DNA of 64,000 nt from Imbroritus primus (GTDB lineage Bacteria > Pseudomonadota > Gammaproteobacteria > Burkholderiales > Burkholderiaceae): the NCBI RefSeq assembly GCF_964332355.1, contig NZ_OZ201293.1:2666001-2730000 (forward strand), written 5' to 3'. A program made the translations under genes and the position numbers. Below, one piece after another: positions 26,019-37,598 of the stretch (its first letter is position 1; each line of letters opens with the position of its first letter). Below the pieces are notes generated by a model, which searched no databases, was not told the origin of the DNA, and saw nothing but the letters and a program-made list of their open reading frames with translations.

Positions 26019-26447
26019 TCAGGCCGCGCGTTCGTCCTGCATCCAGTCCAATACCGGCTGAGCCGCCGGCAGCAACGGCGCCACGTTGACCGGCAAGGTC
26101 TGCCAGGTCACGGCCTGTCCTTCCATGCCGCGCGGCTCGCCGTCCCACGCGGTCACCTTGCAGAAGTACAGGCGCACATAGGCATGCGGGTAGTCATGCT
26201 CGAGCGTGCGCCACGGTTCGCAGGCCCGCATGTCGATATCGAGCTCTTCCTTGAGCTCGCGCGCCAGCGCTGCTTCGACCGACTCGCCCGCCTCCAGCTT
26301 GCCGCCCGGAAACTCCCAGTAGCCCTCATACGGCTTGCCAACTGGCCGCTGCCCGAGCAGGAAGCTGCCATCCGCGCGCACCACCACGCCGACCGCGACT
26401 TCCGTGACCGCCCGGCCGCCCGTCTTGTCGGTCGCGGCCGTACTCAT
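26019..26447 (-). CDS. Nudix hydrolase (MutT-type)
   Basis: A 142-residue Nudix protein with the box GGKLEAGESVEAALARELKE (about 48-71), preceded by EGYWEFPGG as in MutT, which hydrolyses 8-oxo-dGTP. The family often lies downstream of secA and argJ in betaproteobacteria, and MutT is the best guess, but substrate cannot be fixed from the sequence. I chose the ATG at 26447, which overlaps the stop of the ATPase gene upstream by four bases. Confidence 0.88.
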   Translation of the reverse strand: MSTAATDKTGGRAVTEVAVGVVVRADGSFLLGQRPVGKPYEGYWEFPGGKLEAGESVEAALARELKEELDIDMRACEPWRTLEHDYPHAYVRLYFCKVTAWDGEPRGMEGQAVTWQTLPVNVAPLLPAAQPVLDWMQDERAA

Positions 26448-27334
26448 GGCTGCTCCGCGATGAACTGCCGGCCATGGCGGCCGCCCCAGTCCTTGGCGAA
26501 CTGCCAGGCCACGCGGCCCGAACGCGAACCGCGTTCGAGCGCCCACACCAGGGCATCGCCGCGCGCCGCCTCGATCTCGGCCTCGGTGCAGCCAAAATGG
26601 CGCAACCAGTGGCTGACGATGGTCAGGTACTCATCCTGGCGCGGGGGATAGAACGACAGCCACAGGCCGAAACGCTCCGACAGCGAAATCTTTTCCTCGA
26701 CCACTTCGCCGGGATGGATCTCGCCATCGTCGGTGTGCCGATAGCTTTCGTTGTCCTTCATGTACTCCGGCATCAGGTGCCGGCGATTCGACGTGGCGTA
26801 GATCAGCACATTGTCGGACTGCGAGGCCACTGAGCCGTCGAGCGCCACCTTGAGGGCCTTGTAGCCGGACTCGCCGTCCTCGAACGACAGGTCATCGCAA
26901 AATACGATGAAACGCTCGGGGCGCGTCGCCAGTTGTTCGACGATGTCGCCCAGGTCAGCCAGGTCGTCCTTGTCCACTTCCACCAGCCGCAGGCCGTCGG
27001 CCGCATACGCGTGCAGACAGGCCTTGATCAGTGACGACTTGCCGGTACCGCGCGCACCGGTCAGCAGCACGTTGTTGGCCGGCAGGCCGCGCAGGAACTG
27101 CAGGGTATTGGAGATAATGGCCTGCTTCTGCCGTTCGATATTGTGCAGATCGCCCAGCGTGATCGACGGCAGGCGGCGCAGCGGCTGCAGGTAGCCAAAC
27201 GTACCCAGCAGGCTCTGCCGGCGACGCCAGCGGAAGGCGACCGCCTCTTTCCAGTCGGTCTCGCTCAGGACCGGCGGCATCCATTGCTCCAGCCGAGCCA
27301 GCAGGTTGTCTAGGCGTTGCGTCAGGTCAGCCAT
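26444..27334 (-). CDS. P-loop ATPase of the DUF815 family
   Basis: A 296-residue AAA-like ATPase. The Walker A motif GARGTGKSS starts at residue 93 and a Walker B-like segment reads FIVFCDDLSFE; TSNRRHL resembles a sensor 1 asparagine. The family is widespread and, to my knowledge, has no established cellular role. It sits six bases after argJ and its stop overlaps the Nudix start by four bases (ATGA), so argJ, this gene and the Nudix gene probably share a transcript. Confidence 0.88.
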   Translation of the reverse strand: MADLTQRLDNLLARLEQWMPPVLSETDWKEAVAFRWRRRQSLLGTFGYLQPLRRLPSITLGDLHNIERQKQAIISNTLQFLRGLPANNVLLTGARGTGKSSLIKACLHAYAADGLRLVEVDKDDLADLGDIVEQLATRPERFIVFCDDLSFEDGESGYKALKVALDGSVASQSDNVLIYATSNRRHLMPEYMKDNESYRHTDDGEIHPGEVVEEKISLSERFGLWLSFYPPRQDEYLTIVSHWLRHFGCTEAEIEAARGDALVWALERGSRSGRVAWQFAKDWGGRHGRQFIAEQP

Positions 27335-27340
27335 GATGAA

Positions 27341-28570
27341 TCAGGAACGGTAGTCGGCGTTGATGGACACGTATTCGTGCGAGAAATCACAGGTCCATAC
27401 CGTGGCCTGCGCCTGGCCGCGCCCGAGCGCGATGCGCACGGTGATCTCGGCCTGCTGCATGACGCGCTGGCCATCCTCTTCGCGGTAATCGGGATTGCGC
27501 CCGCCATCCTTGGCAACCCAGACGTCGTCGAGCCACAGGTTGACGCGGTCGACGTCGAGATCGTCGACACCAGCATAGCCCACGGCAGCGAGAATCCGGC
27601 CGAGGTTGGGGTCGGAGGCGTAGAAGGCCGTCTTTACCAGCGGCGAGTGCGCCACCGCATAGGCCACCTGGCGGCATTCGGCCACGGACTGGCCCTGCTC
27701 GACGCGGATCGTCATCAGCTTGGTGGCACCCTCCCCGTCGCGCACGATCATCTGCGCCAGTTCCTGGGCGAGGTCCGTCACGGCGTCGCGCAATACTGCG
27801 TAATCAGCGTGCGATTCACTGTCGATCAGCGCCGCGCCCGACTGGCCCGTGGCCAGTAGCACGAACGAGTCATTGGTGGAGGTATCGCCATCAATGGTGA
27901 TGCTGTTGAAGGAATGATCCGCCGCATATTTCACCAGTTGCTGCAACACGGGCTGCGCCACGGCGGCATCGGTGGCGATGAAGCCCAGCATGGTGGCCAT
28001 GTTCGGACGGATCATGCCGGCGCCTTTGCTGATGCCGGTGAGCGTGACGGTCTTGCCGCCGAGCGTGATGGTCCGCGACGCGGCCTTCGGCTGCGTATCG
28101 GTGGTCATGATCGCTTCCGCCGCCTGCAGCCAGTGGTCTTCCGCGAGACGCCCCAGCGCCTGTGGCAGACCGGCGACCAGACGGTCGACGGGCAGCGGCT
28201 CGAGGATCACGCCCGTGGAGAATGGCAGGATCTGCTGCGGCGCGACACCCAGCTGCCCGGCCAACGCATCGCAGGTAGCGCGCGACGCGGCGAGGCCCGG
28301 CTCGCCGGTACCGGCATTGGCATTGCCTGTATTGACGACGATGGCACGAATACCTTTTCCTGCCGCCAGATGCTCGCGGCAGACCTGCACCGGCGCGGCA
28401 CAGAAGCGGTTGCGGGTGAACACGCCTGCCACGGCCGTACCTTCCGGCACCGTCAGCACCAGCACGTCCTTGCGATCCGCCTTGCGGATACCGGCCTCGG
28501 CCCAACCAAGCTGCACGCCACGCACCGGCTTGAGGTCGGCTGCCTGCGGCAAGGGAAGATTCACTGCCAT
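27341..28570 (-). CDS. argJ: Bifunctional ornithine acetyltransferase / N-acetylglutamate synthase
   Basis: It recycles the acetyl group between N-acetylornithine and glutamate in arginine synthesis. The 409-residue proenzyme cleaves itself before a threonine nucleophile, here T193 in KGAGMIRPNMATMLGF. NTGNANAGTG (80-88) and the C-terminal end SHEYVSINADYRS also match the family. Whether it is monofunctional or bifunctional cannot be decided here. It follows secA by 93 bp, a gap that contains a perfect hairpin. Confidence 0.96.
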   Translation of the reverse strand: MAVNLPLPQAADLKPVRGVQLGWAEAGIRKADRKDVLVLTVPEGTAVAGVFTRNRFCAAPVQVCREHLAAGKGIRAIVVNTGNANAGTGEPGLAASRATCDALAGQLGVAPQQILPFSTGVILEPLPVDRLVAGLPQALGRLAEDHWLQAAEAIMTTDTQPKAASRTITLGGKTVTLTGISKGAGMIRPNMATMLGFIATDAAVAQPVLQQLVKYAADHSFNSITIDGDTSTNDSFVLLATGQSGAALIDSESHADYAVLRDAVTDLAQELAQMIVRDGEGATKLMTIRVEQGQSVAECRQVAYAVAHSPLVKTAFYASDPNLGRILAAVGYAGVDDLDVDRVNLWLDDVWVAKDGGRNPDYREEDGQRVMQQAEITVRIALGRGQAQATVWTCDFSHEYVSINADYRS

Positions 28571-28588
28571 TGTCGTTCTCCAAACGAT

Positions 28589-28612
28589 CATGCCCGCATG
28601 GACGCGGGCATG
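28589..28612. other. Perfect 9-bp hairpin between secA and argJ
   Basis: CATGCCCGC (28589-28597) pairs with GCGGGCATG (28604-28612) around a 6-base loop. It lies about 50 bp after the secA stop and 19 bp before the argJ start. On the minus strand the following bases are ATCGTTTGG, too poor in T for a convincing intrinsic terminator. It may be a weak terminator or a message-stabilising hairpin. Confidence 0.4.
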
Positions 28613-28663
28613 AGTACCATCATCTTGCCGCGGCCAGTCCAGCCGGCGCGGCATCACTCCACG

Positions 28664-31462
<2,799 letters not shown>

Positions 31463-31657
31463 CGATTGCTTTCTGTGGTGCACCCGTCGGCGCGGGCCGG
31501 CAGGCGCAGCATGGGTGAATGCCGCAAAATTGCGATTTTAGCACGCGGGCCGGCCGCTGCCCGCGCCAGCGGCGAAGCGTTCGACAGGCCTTCGGACAGG
31601 GACCTTGGTACCTTCGTTCCCCATCCGGTCCGGGCAATCCCGGCATAATGGACACCT

Positions 31658-32164
31658 ATGCGCGCCTTCACTCGTTCCGGCCGGTCCGCCCCGGTCGCCC
31701 CCTCCCTGACGGACTGGCTCGGCCGGGCCGAGCCGCTGGAGCGGCTGATGCAGACAGCCACGGTGCTGGCCGGCCTGCAGGCCCAGGTCCATGCGCTGCT
31801 GCCGCCCGGCGTACGGGCCAGCGTCTCCGCCGCTGGCCTGCGGCAGGAACATACCCACTCGAACGAGCAAACACTGGTGCTGCATGTGACACATAGTGCC
31901 GCGGCGGCGCGCGTGCGCCAGATCGTACCGAGCGTGCTGCAGGCGCTGGAACGCCAGGGCTCGCGCATCACCTCGATCCGGGTCCGGGTGCAGCCGGCGG
32001 ATGCCTCGCGCGATCCATGGCACGTCGACAACCGACCGCGTACCAAGACCGCGCAGATGACGCCTGGCGGACTTGCCAGCCTGAGCGCGCTGGCCGACAC
32101 CCTGGAAGATTCGCCCCTCAAGGCCGCCCTGCAGCAGATGCTGGCGCACCATCGGCAGCCGTAG
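31658..32164 (+). CDS. DUF721 / DciA-like protein
   Basis: A 168-residue basic protein with the DUF721 pattern: SLTDWLGRAEPLERLMQTA near the start, LVLHVTHSAAAARVRQIVP in the middle, and IRVRVQP. Members called DciA help load the replicative helicase in bacteria that lack DnaC; that this short betaproteobacterial form does so is inference. The C-terminal 50 residues (from DNRPRTKTAQ) are unlike the core. The gene diverges from secA, the usual arrangement in proteobacteria, and is convergent with lpxC. Confidence 0.8.
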   Translation: MRAFTRSGRSAPVAPSLTDWLGRAEPLERLMQTATVLAGLQAQVHALLPPGVRASVSAAGLRQEHTHSNEQTLVLHVTHSAAAARVRQIVPSVLQALERQGSRITSIRVRVQPADASRDPWHVDNRPRTKTAQMTPGGLASLSALADTLEDSPLKAALQQMLAHHRQP

Positions 32165-32278
32165 CGTTCCTGCGCGGATTCAGCATCCGCCCAGTCGGCC
32201 TCGGCATCATCCGCCAATTCGCACCGCTCTCATCACCCTGATTGGCTACCCTGATCGGCCACCTGAGTGACCGCCCAA

Positions 32279-32311
32279 AGCAAAACCCCCGGTGCGGAAC
32301 ACCAGGGGTTT
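32279..32311 (-). terminator. Intrinsic terminator after lpxC
   Basis: A 12-bp stem with one mismatch (32283-32294 with 32300-32311, arm AAACCCCCGGTG) lies 47 bp past the lpxC stop. On the minus strand it is followed by TTTTGCTTT. On the plus strand the end is only TTTCGTC, so it serves the convergent DUF721 gene less well. Confidence 0.75.
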
Positions 32312-32357
32312 CGTCTGCCTGCGGGTCGCATTGCGCCCGGCCGAGGATCAGGAAAAC

Positions 32358-33275
32358 TCAGGCAAACGCCGGCTGCAGTTGCGGCAGGAAGGCCTTGGGC
32401 GCCTCCTCCGGGCGGTCAAAGGTGACGAACTCATAGGCACTCTGGTCAGCCAGCAGCGCGCGCAGCAGTGCGTTGTTCATGGCGTGGCCCGACTTGTGCG
32501 CGGTATAGGAGGCAATCAGCGGATGGCCGATCACATACAGGTCGCCGATGGCGTCGAGGATCTTGTGGCGCACGAACTCGTCGCCATAACGCAGTTCCTC
32601 GTTGTTCAACATGCGGTGCTCGTCCAGGACGATGGCATTGTCGAGACTACCGCCGCGCGCCAGGCCCATCTCACGCAGCGACTCCACCTCATGGGCAAAG
32701 CCGAAGGTGCGCGCGCGGGCAATCTCGCGGACGTAGCTCGTGTCGGCAAAGTCGATTTCGTACGATTGGCCCGTCTTGTCGACGGCCGGATGGTGGAAAT
32801 CGATGGTGAAGGCCAGCTTGAAACCGAAATACGGCTCCAGGCGGGCGACCTTGTCGCCCTCGCGCACTTCGATCGGGCGCGTGACGCGGATGAAACGCTT
32901 GGCGGCATCCTGCTCCTGCACGCCAGCGGACTGCAGCAGGAACACGAAGGACGCGGCGCTGCCGTCCATGATCGGGATCTCCTCGGCATCCACGTCGACA
33001 TACAGGTTGTCGATGCCCAGGCCCGCGCAGGCCGACATCAGATGCTCGACGGTGGAAACGCGCGCGCCTTGCTTCTGCAGCACAGAAGCAAGGCGCGTGT
33101 CGCCGATGGCCGACGCAGCGGCCGGGATCTCGACCGGCGGCGCCAGATCGACGCGAGTGAAGACGATGCCGGTACTGGCCGGGGCCGGACGCAGCGTGAG
33201 CGTCACCTTGCGTCCCGAGTGCAAGCCAATGCCCACGGTCTTGACACGAGATTTGATGGTGCGCTGCTTGAGCAT
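32358..33275 (-). CDS. lpxC: UDP-3-O-acyl-N-acetylglucosamine deacetylase
   Basis: The zinc enzyme catalyses the committed step of lipid A synthesis in the cytoplasm. The 305-residue protein starts MLKQRTIKSRVKTVGIGLHSG, has the zinc ligand H78 in STVEHLMSACAGLGIDN, and the second zinc site and catalytic region in RHKILDAIGDLYVIGHPL, followed by KSGHAMNNALLRAL. The short 5' extension of the frame (MAIEGAD) is not conserved and is left out. It lies after the peroxiredoxin gene with a 167-bp gap; a terminator follows. Confidence 0.97.
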   Translation of the reverse strand: MLKQRTIKSRVKTVGIGLHSGRKVTLTLRPAPASTGIVFTRVDLAPPVEIPAAASAIGDTRLASVLQKQGARVSTVEHLMSACAGLGIDNLYVDVDAEEIPIMDGSAASFVFLLQSAGVQEQDAAKRFIRVTRPIEVREGDKVARLEPYFGFKLAFTIDFHHPAVDKTGQSYEIDFADTSYVREIARARTFGFAHEVESLREMGLARGGSLDNAIVLDEHRMLNNEELRYGDEFVRHKILDAIGDLYVIGHPLIASYTAHKSGHAMNNALLRALLADQSAYEFVTFDRPEEAPKAFLPQLQPAFA

Positions 33276-33442
33276 GTCGGCCCCTTCGATAGCCAATATT
33301 TATGAAAAACCCTACGTAATAACCCTAATAATAGCACTGGACGGCACTTTCTGCGGGCGCGACAGTGGCCCCGAGCATGTCCGTTTTGTGTCCGGTTGTA
33401 AGCCAGCCCAACGGCGCAGGCCGCGCCGTTGGCGGATTCACG

Positions 33443-33952
33443 TCAGGCGGGAAGGGCCTTCAGCATCGACTCGGCATCGCTGACCTCGAACTTGCCCGGC
33501 GCTTCGACGTGTAACAATTTGACAACACCATCATCGAGCAGCATCGCATAACGCTGAGACCGCACGCCCATGCCGCGCGCACTGAGATCCTGGTCGAGCC
33601 CGAGCTTGCGGGTGAATTCCGCCGCGCCATCGCCGAACATGCGCACTGCGCCTGCCGAACCCTGGTCGCGCGCCCATGCGCCCATCACGAAAGCATCGTT
33701 GACCGACACACACCAGACTTCGTCGATCCCTTTGTCGCGAAATGCCTGGATGTGCTCGACATAACCAGGCACGTGCTTTGCCGAGCATGTCGGCGTGAAG
33801 GCGCCCGGCAAACCGAAGACGACGATACGCCGGCCGGCGGTCAGCTCCGCGACAGAAAACGCATTCGGCCCGAGTGCACAGCCACCGGACGCTTCCTCGA
33901 AGAACTCGTACAGCGTGGCATCAGGCACACGCTCGCCTACCTTGATCGCCAT
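33443..33952 (-). CDS. Peroxiredoxin (Prx5/AhpC-TSA redoxin type)
   Basis: A thiol peroxidase predicted to reduce hydrogen peroxide and alkyl hydroperoxides. The 169-residue protein has the catalytic motif LPGAFTPTCSAKHVPGY with the peroxidatic Cys56, and the Prx5-like pattern VWCVSVNDAFVMGAWA. No glutaredoxin domain is fused to it. It lies between lpxC and ftsZ, a position typical of Burkholderiales. A strong hairpin separates it from ftsZ, so it probably has its own promoter. Confidence 0.93.
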   Translation of the reverse strand: MAIKVGERVPDATLYEFFEEASGGCALGPNAFSVAELTAGRRIVVFGLPGAFTPTCSAKHVPGYVEHIQAFRDKGIDEVWCVSVNDAFVMGAWARDQGSAGAVRMFGDGAAEFTRKLGLDQDLSARGMGVRSQRYAMLLDDGVVKLLHVEAPGKFEVSDAESMLKALPA

Positions 33953-33997
33953 GTCATCTCCTTTGCATCATTCGCTACGTACGCGCATCACATACGA

Positions 33998-34030
33998 CAA
34001 AGCCGGCCAACGCACAAAGCGTTGGCCGGC
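33998..34030 (-). terminator. Intrinsic terminator after ftsZ, ending the dcw cluster
   Basis: A perfect 12-bp stem (34002-34013 with 34019-34030, arm GCCGGCCAACGC) closes a 5-base loop. On the minus strand TTTGTCG follows. It is 164 bp after the ftsZ stop. The T-run is short but the stem is very stable. The rest of the 33953-34193 gap shows no gene. Confidence 0.7.
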
Positions 34031-34193
34031 ACGACACCCCACCCTGCCTGAGCAGGGACCGTGTCCGGGGAGGCGGCCAGAAGTCGGCCTGCCCGCCATG
34101 GGTAGGATGCCCGGTCACGCACCGGCTGGCGCCACACCGTCACAGGCAATAAGGGAGTTGCCTGCTCCGGTGCGCCACCGCCACGCGCGACGT

Positions 34194-35387
34194 TCAGTCA
34201 GCCTGCTTGCGCAGGAAAGCCGGAATGTCGTAGGTGTCCACACCCTTTTCCTGCAGCGCAGCCACATGCGCCGACGCGGTTTCCCGCGAGCTGCGCCACA
34301 CGGCCGGCGTATCGAGACCGCTGTAGTCAGGCGACACGCCATTGCTGATGTTGCCCGGGCCCATGGCCGCGACCGGCACGTTGTCGGTACCGGTCTTGAG
34401 CAGCGTCATCGGTTGCGGCTGCTGCTTCTTGTTGGCGCGGCCCAGGCCGGTCGCCACCACGGTCACGCGCAGGGCATCACCCATCGAATCATCATAGACG
34501 GTTCCGAAGATGACGGTGGCATCTTCCGCGGCATAGCTGCGGATGGTGTTCATCACTTCACGCGTTTCCGACAGCTTGAGCGAACGGCTGGCGGTGATGT
34601 TCACCAGCACGCCGCGCGCACCGGAGAGATCCACGCCTTCCAGCAGCGGGCTGGCCACGGCCTGCTCGGCCGCCAGGCGGGCGCGATCGACGCCGGACAC
34701 GGTGGCCGTGCCCATCATCGCCTTGCCCTGCTCGCCCATCACGGTCTTCACGTCTTCGAAGTCGACGTTCACCAGACCATCGACATTGATGATCTCGGCG
34801 ATACCGGCCACGGCGTTGTGCAGTACGTCATCGGCGCACTGGAAGCACTGGTCCATCTCAGCGTCGTCGCCCATCACTTCGAACAGCTTTTCGTTGAGCA
34901 CCACGATCAGCGAATCGACGTTCGATTCCAGATCGTTGGCGCCCGACTCAGCCACCTTGCCACGACGCGCGCCTTCGAACTGGAACGGCTTCGACACGAC
35001 ACCCACCGTGAGAATGCCCATCTCCTTGGCGACCTGCGCGACGATCGGCGCGGCGCCCGTGCCGGTACCGCCGCCCATGCCAGCGGTAATGAACACCATG
35101 TGCGCACCGCGCAGCGAATCGGCAATCTGGTCACGTGCCGATTCCGCGCACTGGCGGCCGATTTCCGGCTTGGCACCTGCACCCAGGCCTGTATTGCCGA
35201 GCTGCAGCACCTTGGACGCAGTCGACCGTTTGAGTGCCTGGGCATCGGTGTTCATGCAAATGAACTCCACGCCCTGCACGCCACGGCTGATCATGTGCTG
35301 CACGGCGTTACCGCCTGCACCACCGACGCCCACGACCTTGATGATCGTGCCGTCTTGTCCATCGCTTTCAATCATGTCGAATTCCAT
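34194..35387 (-). CDS. ftsZ: Cell division GTPase FtsZ
   Basis: The tubulin-like protein polymerises into the Z ring. The 397-residue protein carries the nucleotide motif GGGTGTGAAP (105-114), the T7 loop around NVDFEDVKTVM, and the conserved C-terminal peptide YDIPAFLRKQAD that binds FtsA and other partners, preceded by a linker of about 50 residues. The ATG at 35387 has AGGAGG eight bases upstream. It is separated from ftsA by 117 bp, the largest gap inside the cluster. Confidence 0.98.
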   Translation of the reverse strand: MEFDMIESDGQDGTIIKVVGVGGAGGNAVQHMISRGVQGVEFICMNTDAQALKRSTASKVLQLGNTGLGAGAKPEIGRQCAESARDQIADSLRGAHMVFITAGMGGGTGTGAAPIVAQVAKEMGILTVGVVSKPFQFEGARRGKVAESGANDLESNVDSLIVVLNEKLFEVMGDDAEMDQCFQCADDVLHNAVAGIAEIINVDGLVNVDFEDVKTVMGEQGKAMMGTATVSGVDRARLAAEQAVASPLLEGVDLSGARGVLVNITASRSLKLSETREVMNTIRSYAAEDATVIFGTVYDDSMGDALRVTVVATGLGRANKKQQPQPMTLLKTGTDNVPVAAMGPGNISNGVSPDYSGLDTPAVWRSSRETASAHVAALQEKGVDTYDIPAFLRKQAD

Positions 35388-35504
35388 CACTGCCTCCTGA
35401 GAAAAATCAGTGGCCAAACGCTGCAGCCTCCCTGCTGCAACCCTTGGTTCCTGAACGTCACAACAACACTAGAAACCCTGTGCGCACCGAAGTTCCGGCA
35501 CGCG

Positions 35505-36737
35505 TTAAAAATTGCCGAGAAACCAATCCCGCATGCGCTGCCATACCTGCTTGAACGAGCCGCTCTGCACGGCCACCTTGCGGCCACGCATGCGCTGCAC
35601 GCGCCCTTCCTGCAGCAGGCCCATGACAGTGGCATAGCGCGGGCTCTTCACGACCTCGTGCAGATTGCCGCGATACTCCGGCACGCCGATGCGCACCGGC
35701 TTGAGGAAGATGTCTTCGCCAAGCTCGACCATGCCCGGCATCATTGCCGTACCGCCCGTTAGCACCACGCCCGACGACAGCAACTCTTCGTAGCCGGACT
35801 CGCGCACCACCTGGTGCACCAGCGAGAACAGCTCTTCCACGCGCGGCTCGATCACCGCCGCCAGCGCCTGGCGTGACAGCGTGCGCGTGCCGCGCTCGCC
35901 CACGCCTGGCACATCGATCATGTCGTCCGGATCGGCGATCACCTGCTTGGCGATGCCGTACTGCATCTTGATGTCTTCCGCATCCGGCGTCGGAGTGCGC
36001 AGCGCCATGGCCACATCGTTGGTGATCTGGTCGCCAGCGATGGGAATCACCGCCGTGTGGCGGATCGCGCCTTCGCTGAAGATGGCAATGTCGGTCGTGC
36101 CGCTGCCGATATCGACCAGCACCACGCCGAGTTCTTTTTCGTCTTCGGTCAGCACCGCCAGGCTCGAGGCCAGCGGCTGCAGGATCAGGTCATGCACTTC
36201 GAGGCCGCAACGGCGCACGCACTTGACAATGTTCTGCGCCGCGCTTACCGCGCCGGTCACGATATGCACCTTCACCTCGAGGCGGATGCCGCTCATGCCG
36301 ATCGGCTCGCGCACGTCTTCCTGGCCGTCGATGATGAATTCCTGCGTCAGGATGTGCAGGATCTGCTGGTCGGTCGGAATGTTGACGGCCTTGGCGGTCT
36401 CGATGACACGGGCTACGTCGGCCTGCGTGACTTCCTTGTCCTTGATCGCCACCATACCGCTCGAATTGAAGCTGCGGATGTGGCTGCCGGCAATGCCGGT
36501 GAAGACCTCGCCGATCTTGCAGTCAGCCATCAGCTCGGCTTCCTCGAGCGCTTTCTGGATCGACTGCACGGTCGCCTCGATATTGACGACCACCCCTTTT
36601 TTCAACCCCTTGGACTCGGACTGGCCCATGCCGATGACTTCGTAGCTGCCGTCAGGACGCAGCTCCGCTACCACGGCCACCACCTTGGAGGTGCCGATGT
36701 CCAGACCGACCAGCAAGTCTTTGTACTCTTTGCTCAT
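35505..36737 (-). CDS. ftsA: Cell division protein FtsA
   Basis: The actin-like protein tethers FtsZ to the membrane and recruits later divisome proteins. The 410-residue sequence starts KDLLVGLDIGTSKVVAVV (ATPase phosphate-1 motif), contains VLVDIGSGTTDIAIF and GVVLTGGTAMMPGM, and ends in an amphipathic membrane-targeting helix (FKQVWQRMRDWFLGNF). The ATG overlaps the ftsQ stop by four bases. Confidence 0.98.
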   Translation of the reverse strand: MSKEYKDLLVGLDIGTSKVVAVVAELRPDGSYEVIGMGQSESKGLKKGVVVNIEATVQSIQKALEEAELMADCKIGEVFTGIAGSHIRSFNSSGMVAIKDKEVTQADVARVIETAKAVNIPTDQQILHILTQEFIIDGQEDVREPIGMSGIRLEVKVHIVTGAVSAAQNIVKCVRRCGLEVHDLILQPLASSLAVLTEDEKELGVVLVDIGSGTTDIAIFSEGAIRHTAVIPIAGDQITNDVAMALRTPTPDAEDIKMQYGIAKQVIADPDDMIDVPGVGERGTRTLSRQALAAVIEPRVEELFSLVHQVVRESGYEELLSSGVVLTGGTAMMPGMVELGEDIFLKPVRIGVPEYRGNLHEVVKSPRYATVMGLLQEGRVQRMRGRKVAVQSGSFKQVWQRMRDWFLGNF

Positions 36738-37585
36738 CGCGTTTTCTCTTCGCGTCGCGTTACTTGGTTATTGGCTTGCGCTTGTGCTTTTGCCTTGGCT
36801 GCTGCCGCTGCCTGGGCATCCGTCAAAAACCGTACATTGGCAGCGCGGATAGCGAAGCCGTTCGAATAGCGCAGGTCTGCGTACTCGATCTGCTTGCCCC
36901 ATTGCGCCACCACCTGCGGCCAGGCCTGCACGAAGCGCGACACGCGTGCTTCCAGCTCGGCCCGGTCCTGCTCGTTCTGCTCCCGCCCCAGTTCGATCTG
37001 GGTGTTGTTCGACAACCTTGTCCGCCATGCATAGCGGTCCGTCAGCGTCACGCCCAGCGGTTCCACCCCCATCGGCTTGAACCATGTGCGCAATTGCTCG
37101 AGGCGCTCGACCACGTCGCGCTCGGAACCGTCGGGTCCAGCGAGCGCCAGCAGCCGGGCATCGTCTTCGGCTTCGGCCAGATTGGCGACGAAAACCTCGC
37201 CATGCACGTTGACCAGCCGCGCCGTCTCGCCGCTGCCCCAGGTGCCCAGCACCACGTGCTCTTCCAGCTCCACCAGCAGGCCGTTCGGCCATTCGCGCCG
37301 CACGCTGGCACGCCGCACCCAGGGCACGGATTCGAAGGCATTGCGCGCGCCATCGAGCTTGAGCGTGAAAAAATTGCCCTGCAGCTTCGGCACCGCATTG
37401 GCCCGGATCGACGGACCGTTGGTATGGCGCAGCGTGCTGCCCTCGGCCGGGACGATGCGGATGTGCGAAATCGCAAACACCGGCCGCTGCACCAGCCACA
37501 TCAGGCCGGCAGCCACCACCACGAGCGCCAGCACCGCATAGAGGGCGGTGGCGATCATGTTGAGCAGGCGCGCGTTATGCCACAT
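36734..37585 (-). CDS. ftsQ: Cell division protein FtsQ
   Basis: A bitopic inner-membrane protein that bridges early and late divisome proteins. The 283-residue product has a membrane helix near residues 10-31 (MIATALYAVLALVVVAAGL), a POTRA-type domain (VFAISHIRIVP, then VPWVRRASVRREWPNGLLVE) and the FtsQ domain. The C terminus is a low-complexity tail rich in Ala, Lys and Gln (AAAAAKAKAQAQANNQ). I chose the ATG at 37585 from the family. It starts 13 bp after ddlB. Confidence 0.95.
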   Translation of the reverse strand: MWHNARLLNMIATALYAVLALVVVAAGLMWLVQRPVFAISHIRIVPAEGSTLRHTNGPSIRANAVPKLQGNFFTLKLDGARNAFESVPWVRRASVRREWPNGLLVELEEHVVLGTWGSGETARLVNVHGEVFVANLAEAEDDARLLALAGPDGSERDVVERLEQLRTWFKPMGVEPLGVTLTDRYAWRTRLSNNTQIELGREQNEQDRAELEARVSRFVQAWPQVVAQWGKQIEYADLRYSNGFAIRAANVRFLTDAQAAAAAKAKAQAQANNQVTRREEKTR

Positions 37586-37598
37586 GGTGTCCTTGGCC

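Noticed and set aside
34002..34030. The 12-bp hairpin after ftsZ as a mobile-element end or attachment site
   Set aside because: It is followed by T residues on the minus strand and sits just past the dcw cluster, so a terminator explains it; no transposase or duplication is nearby.
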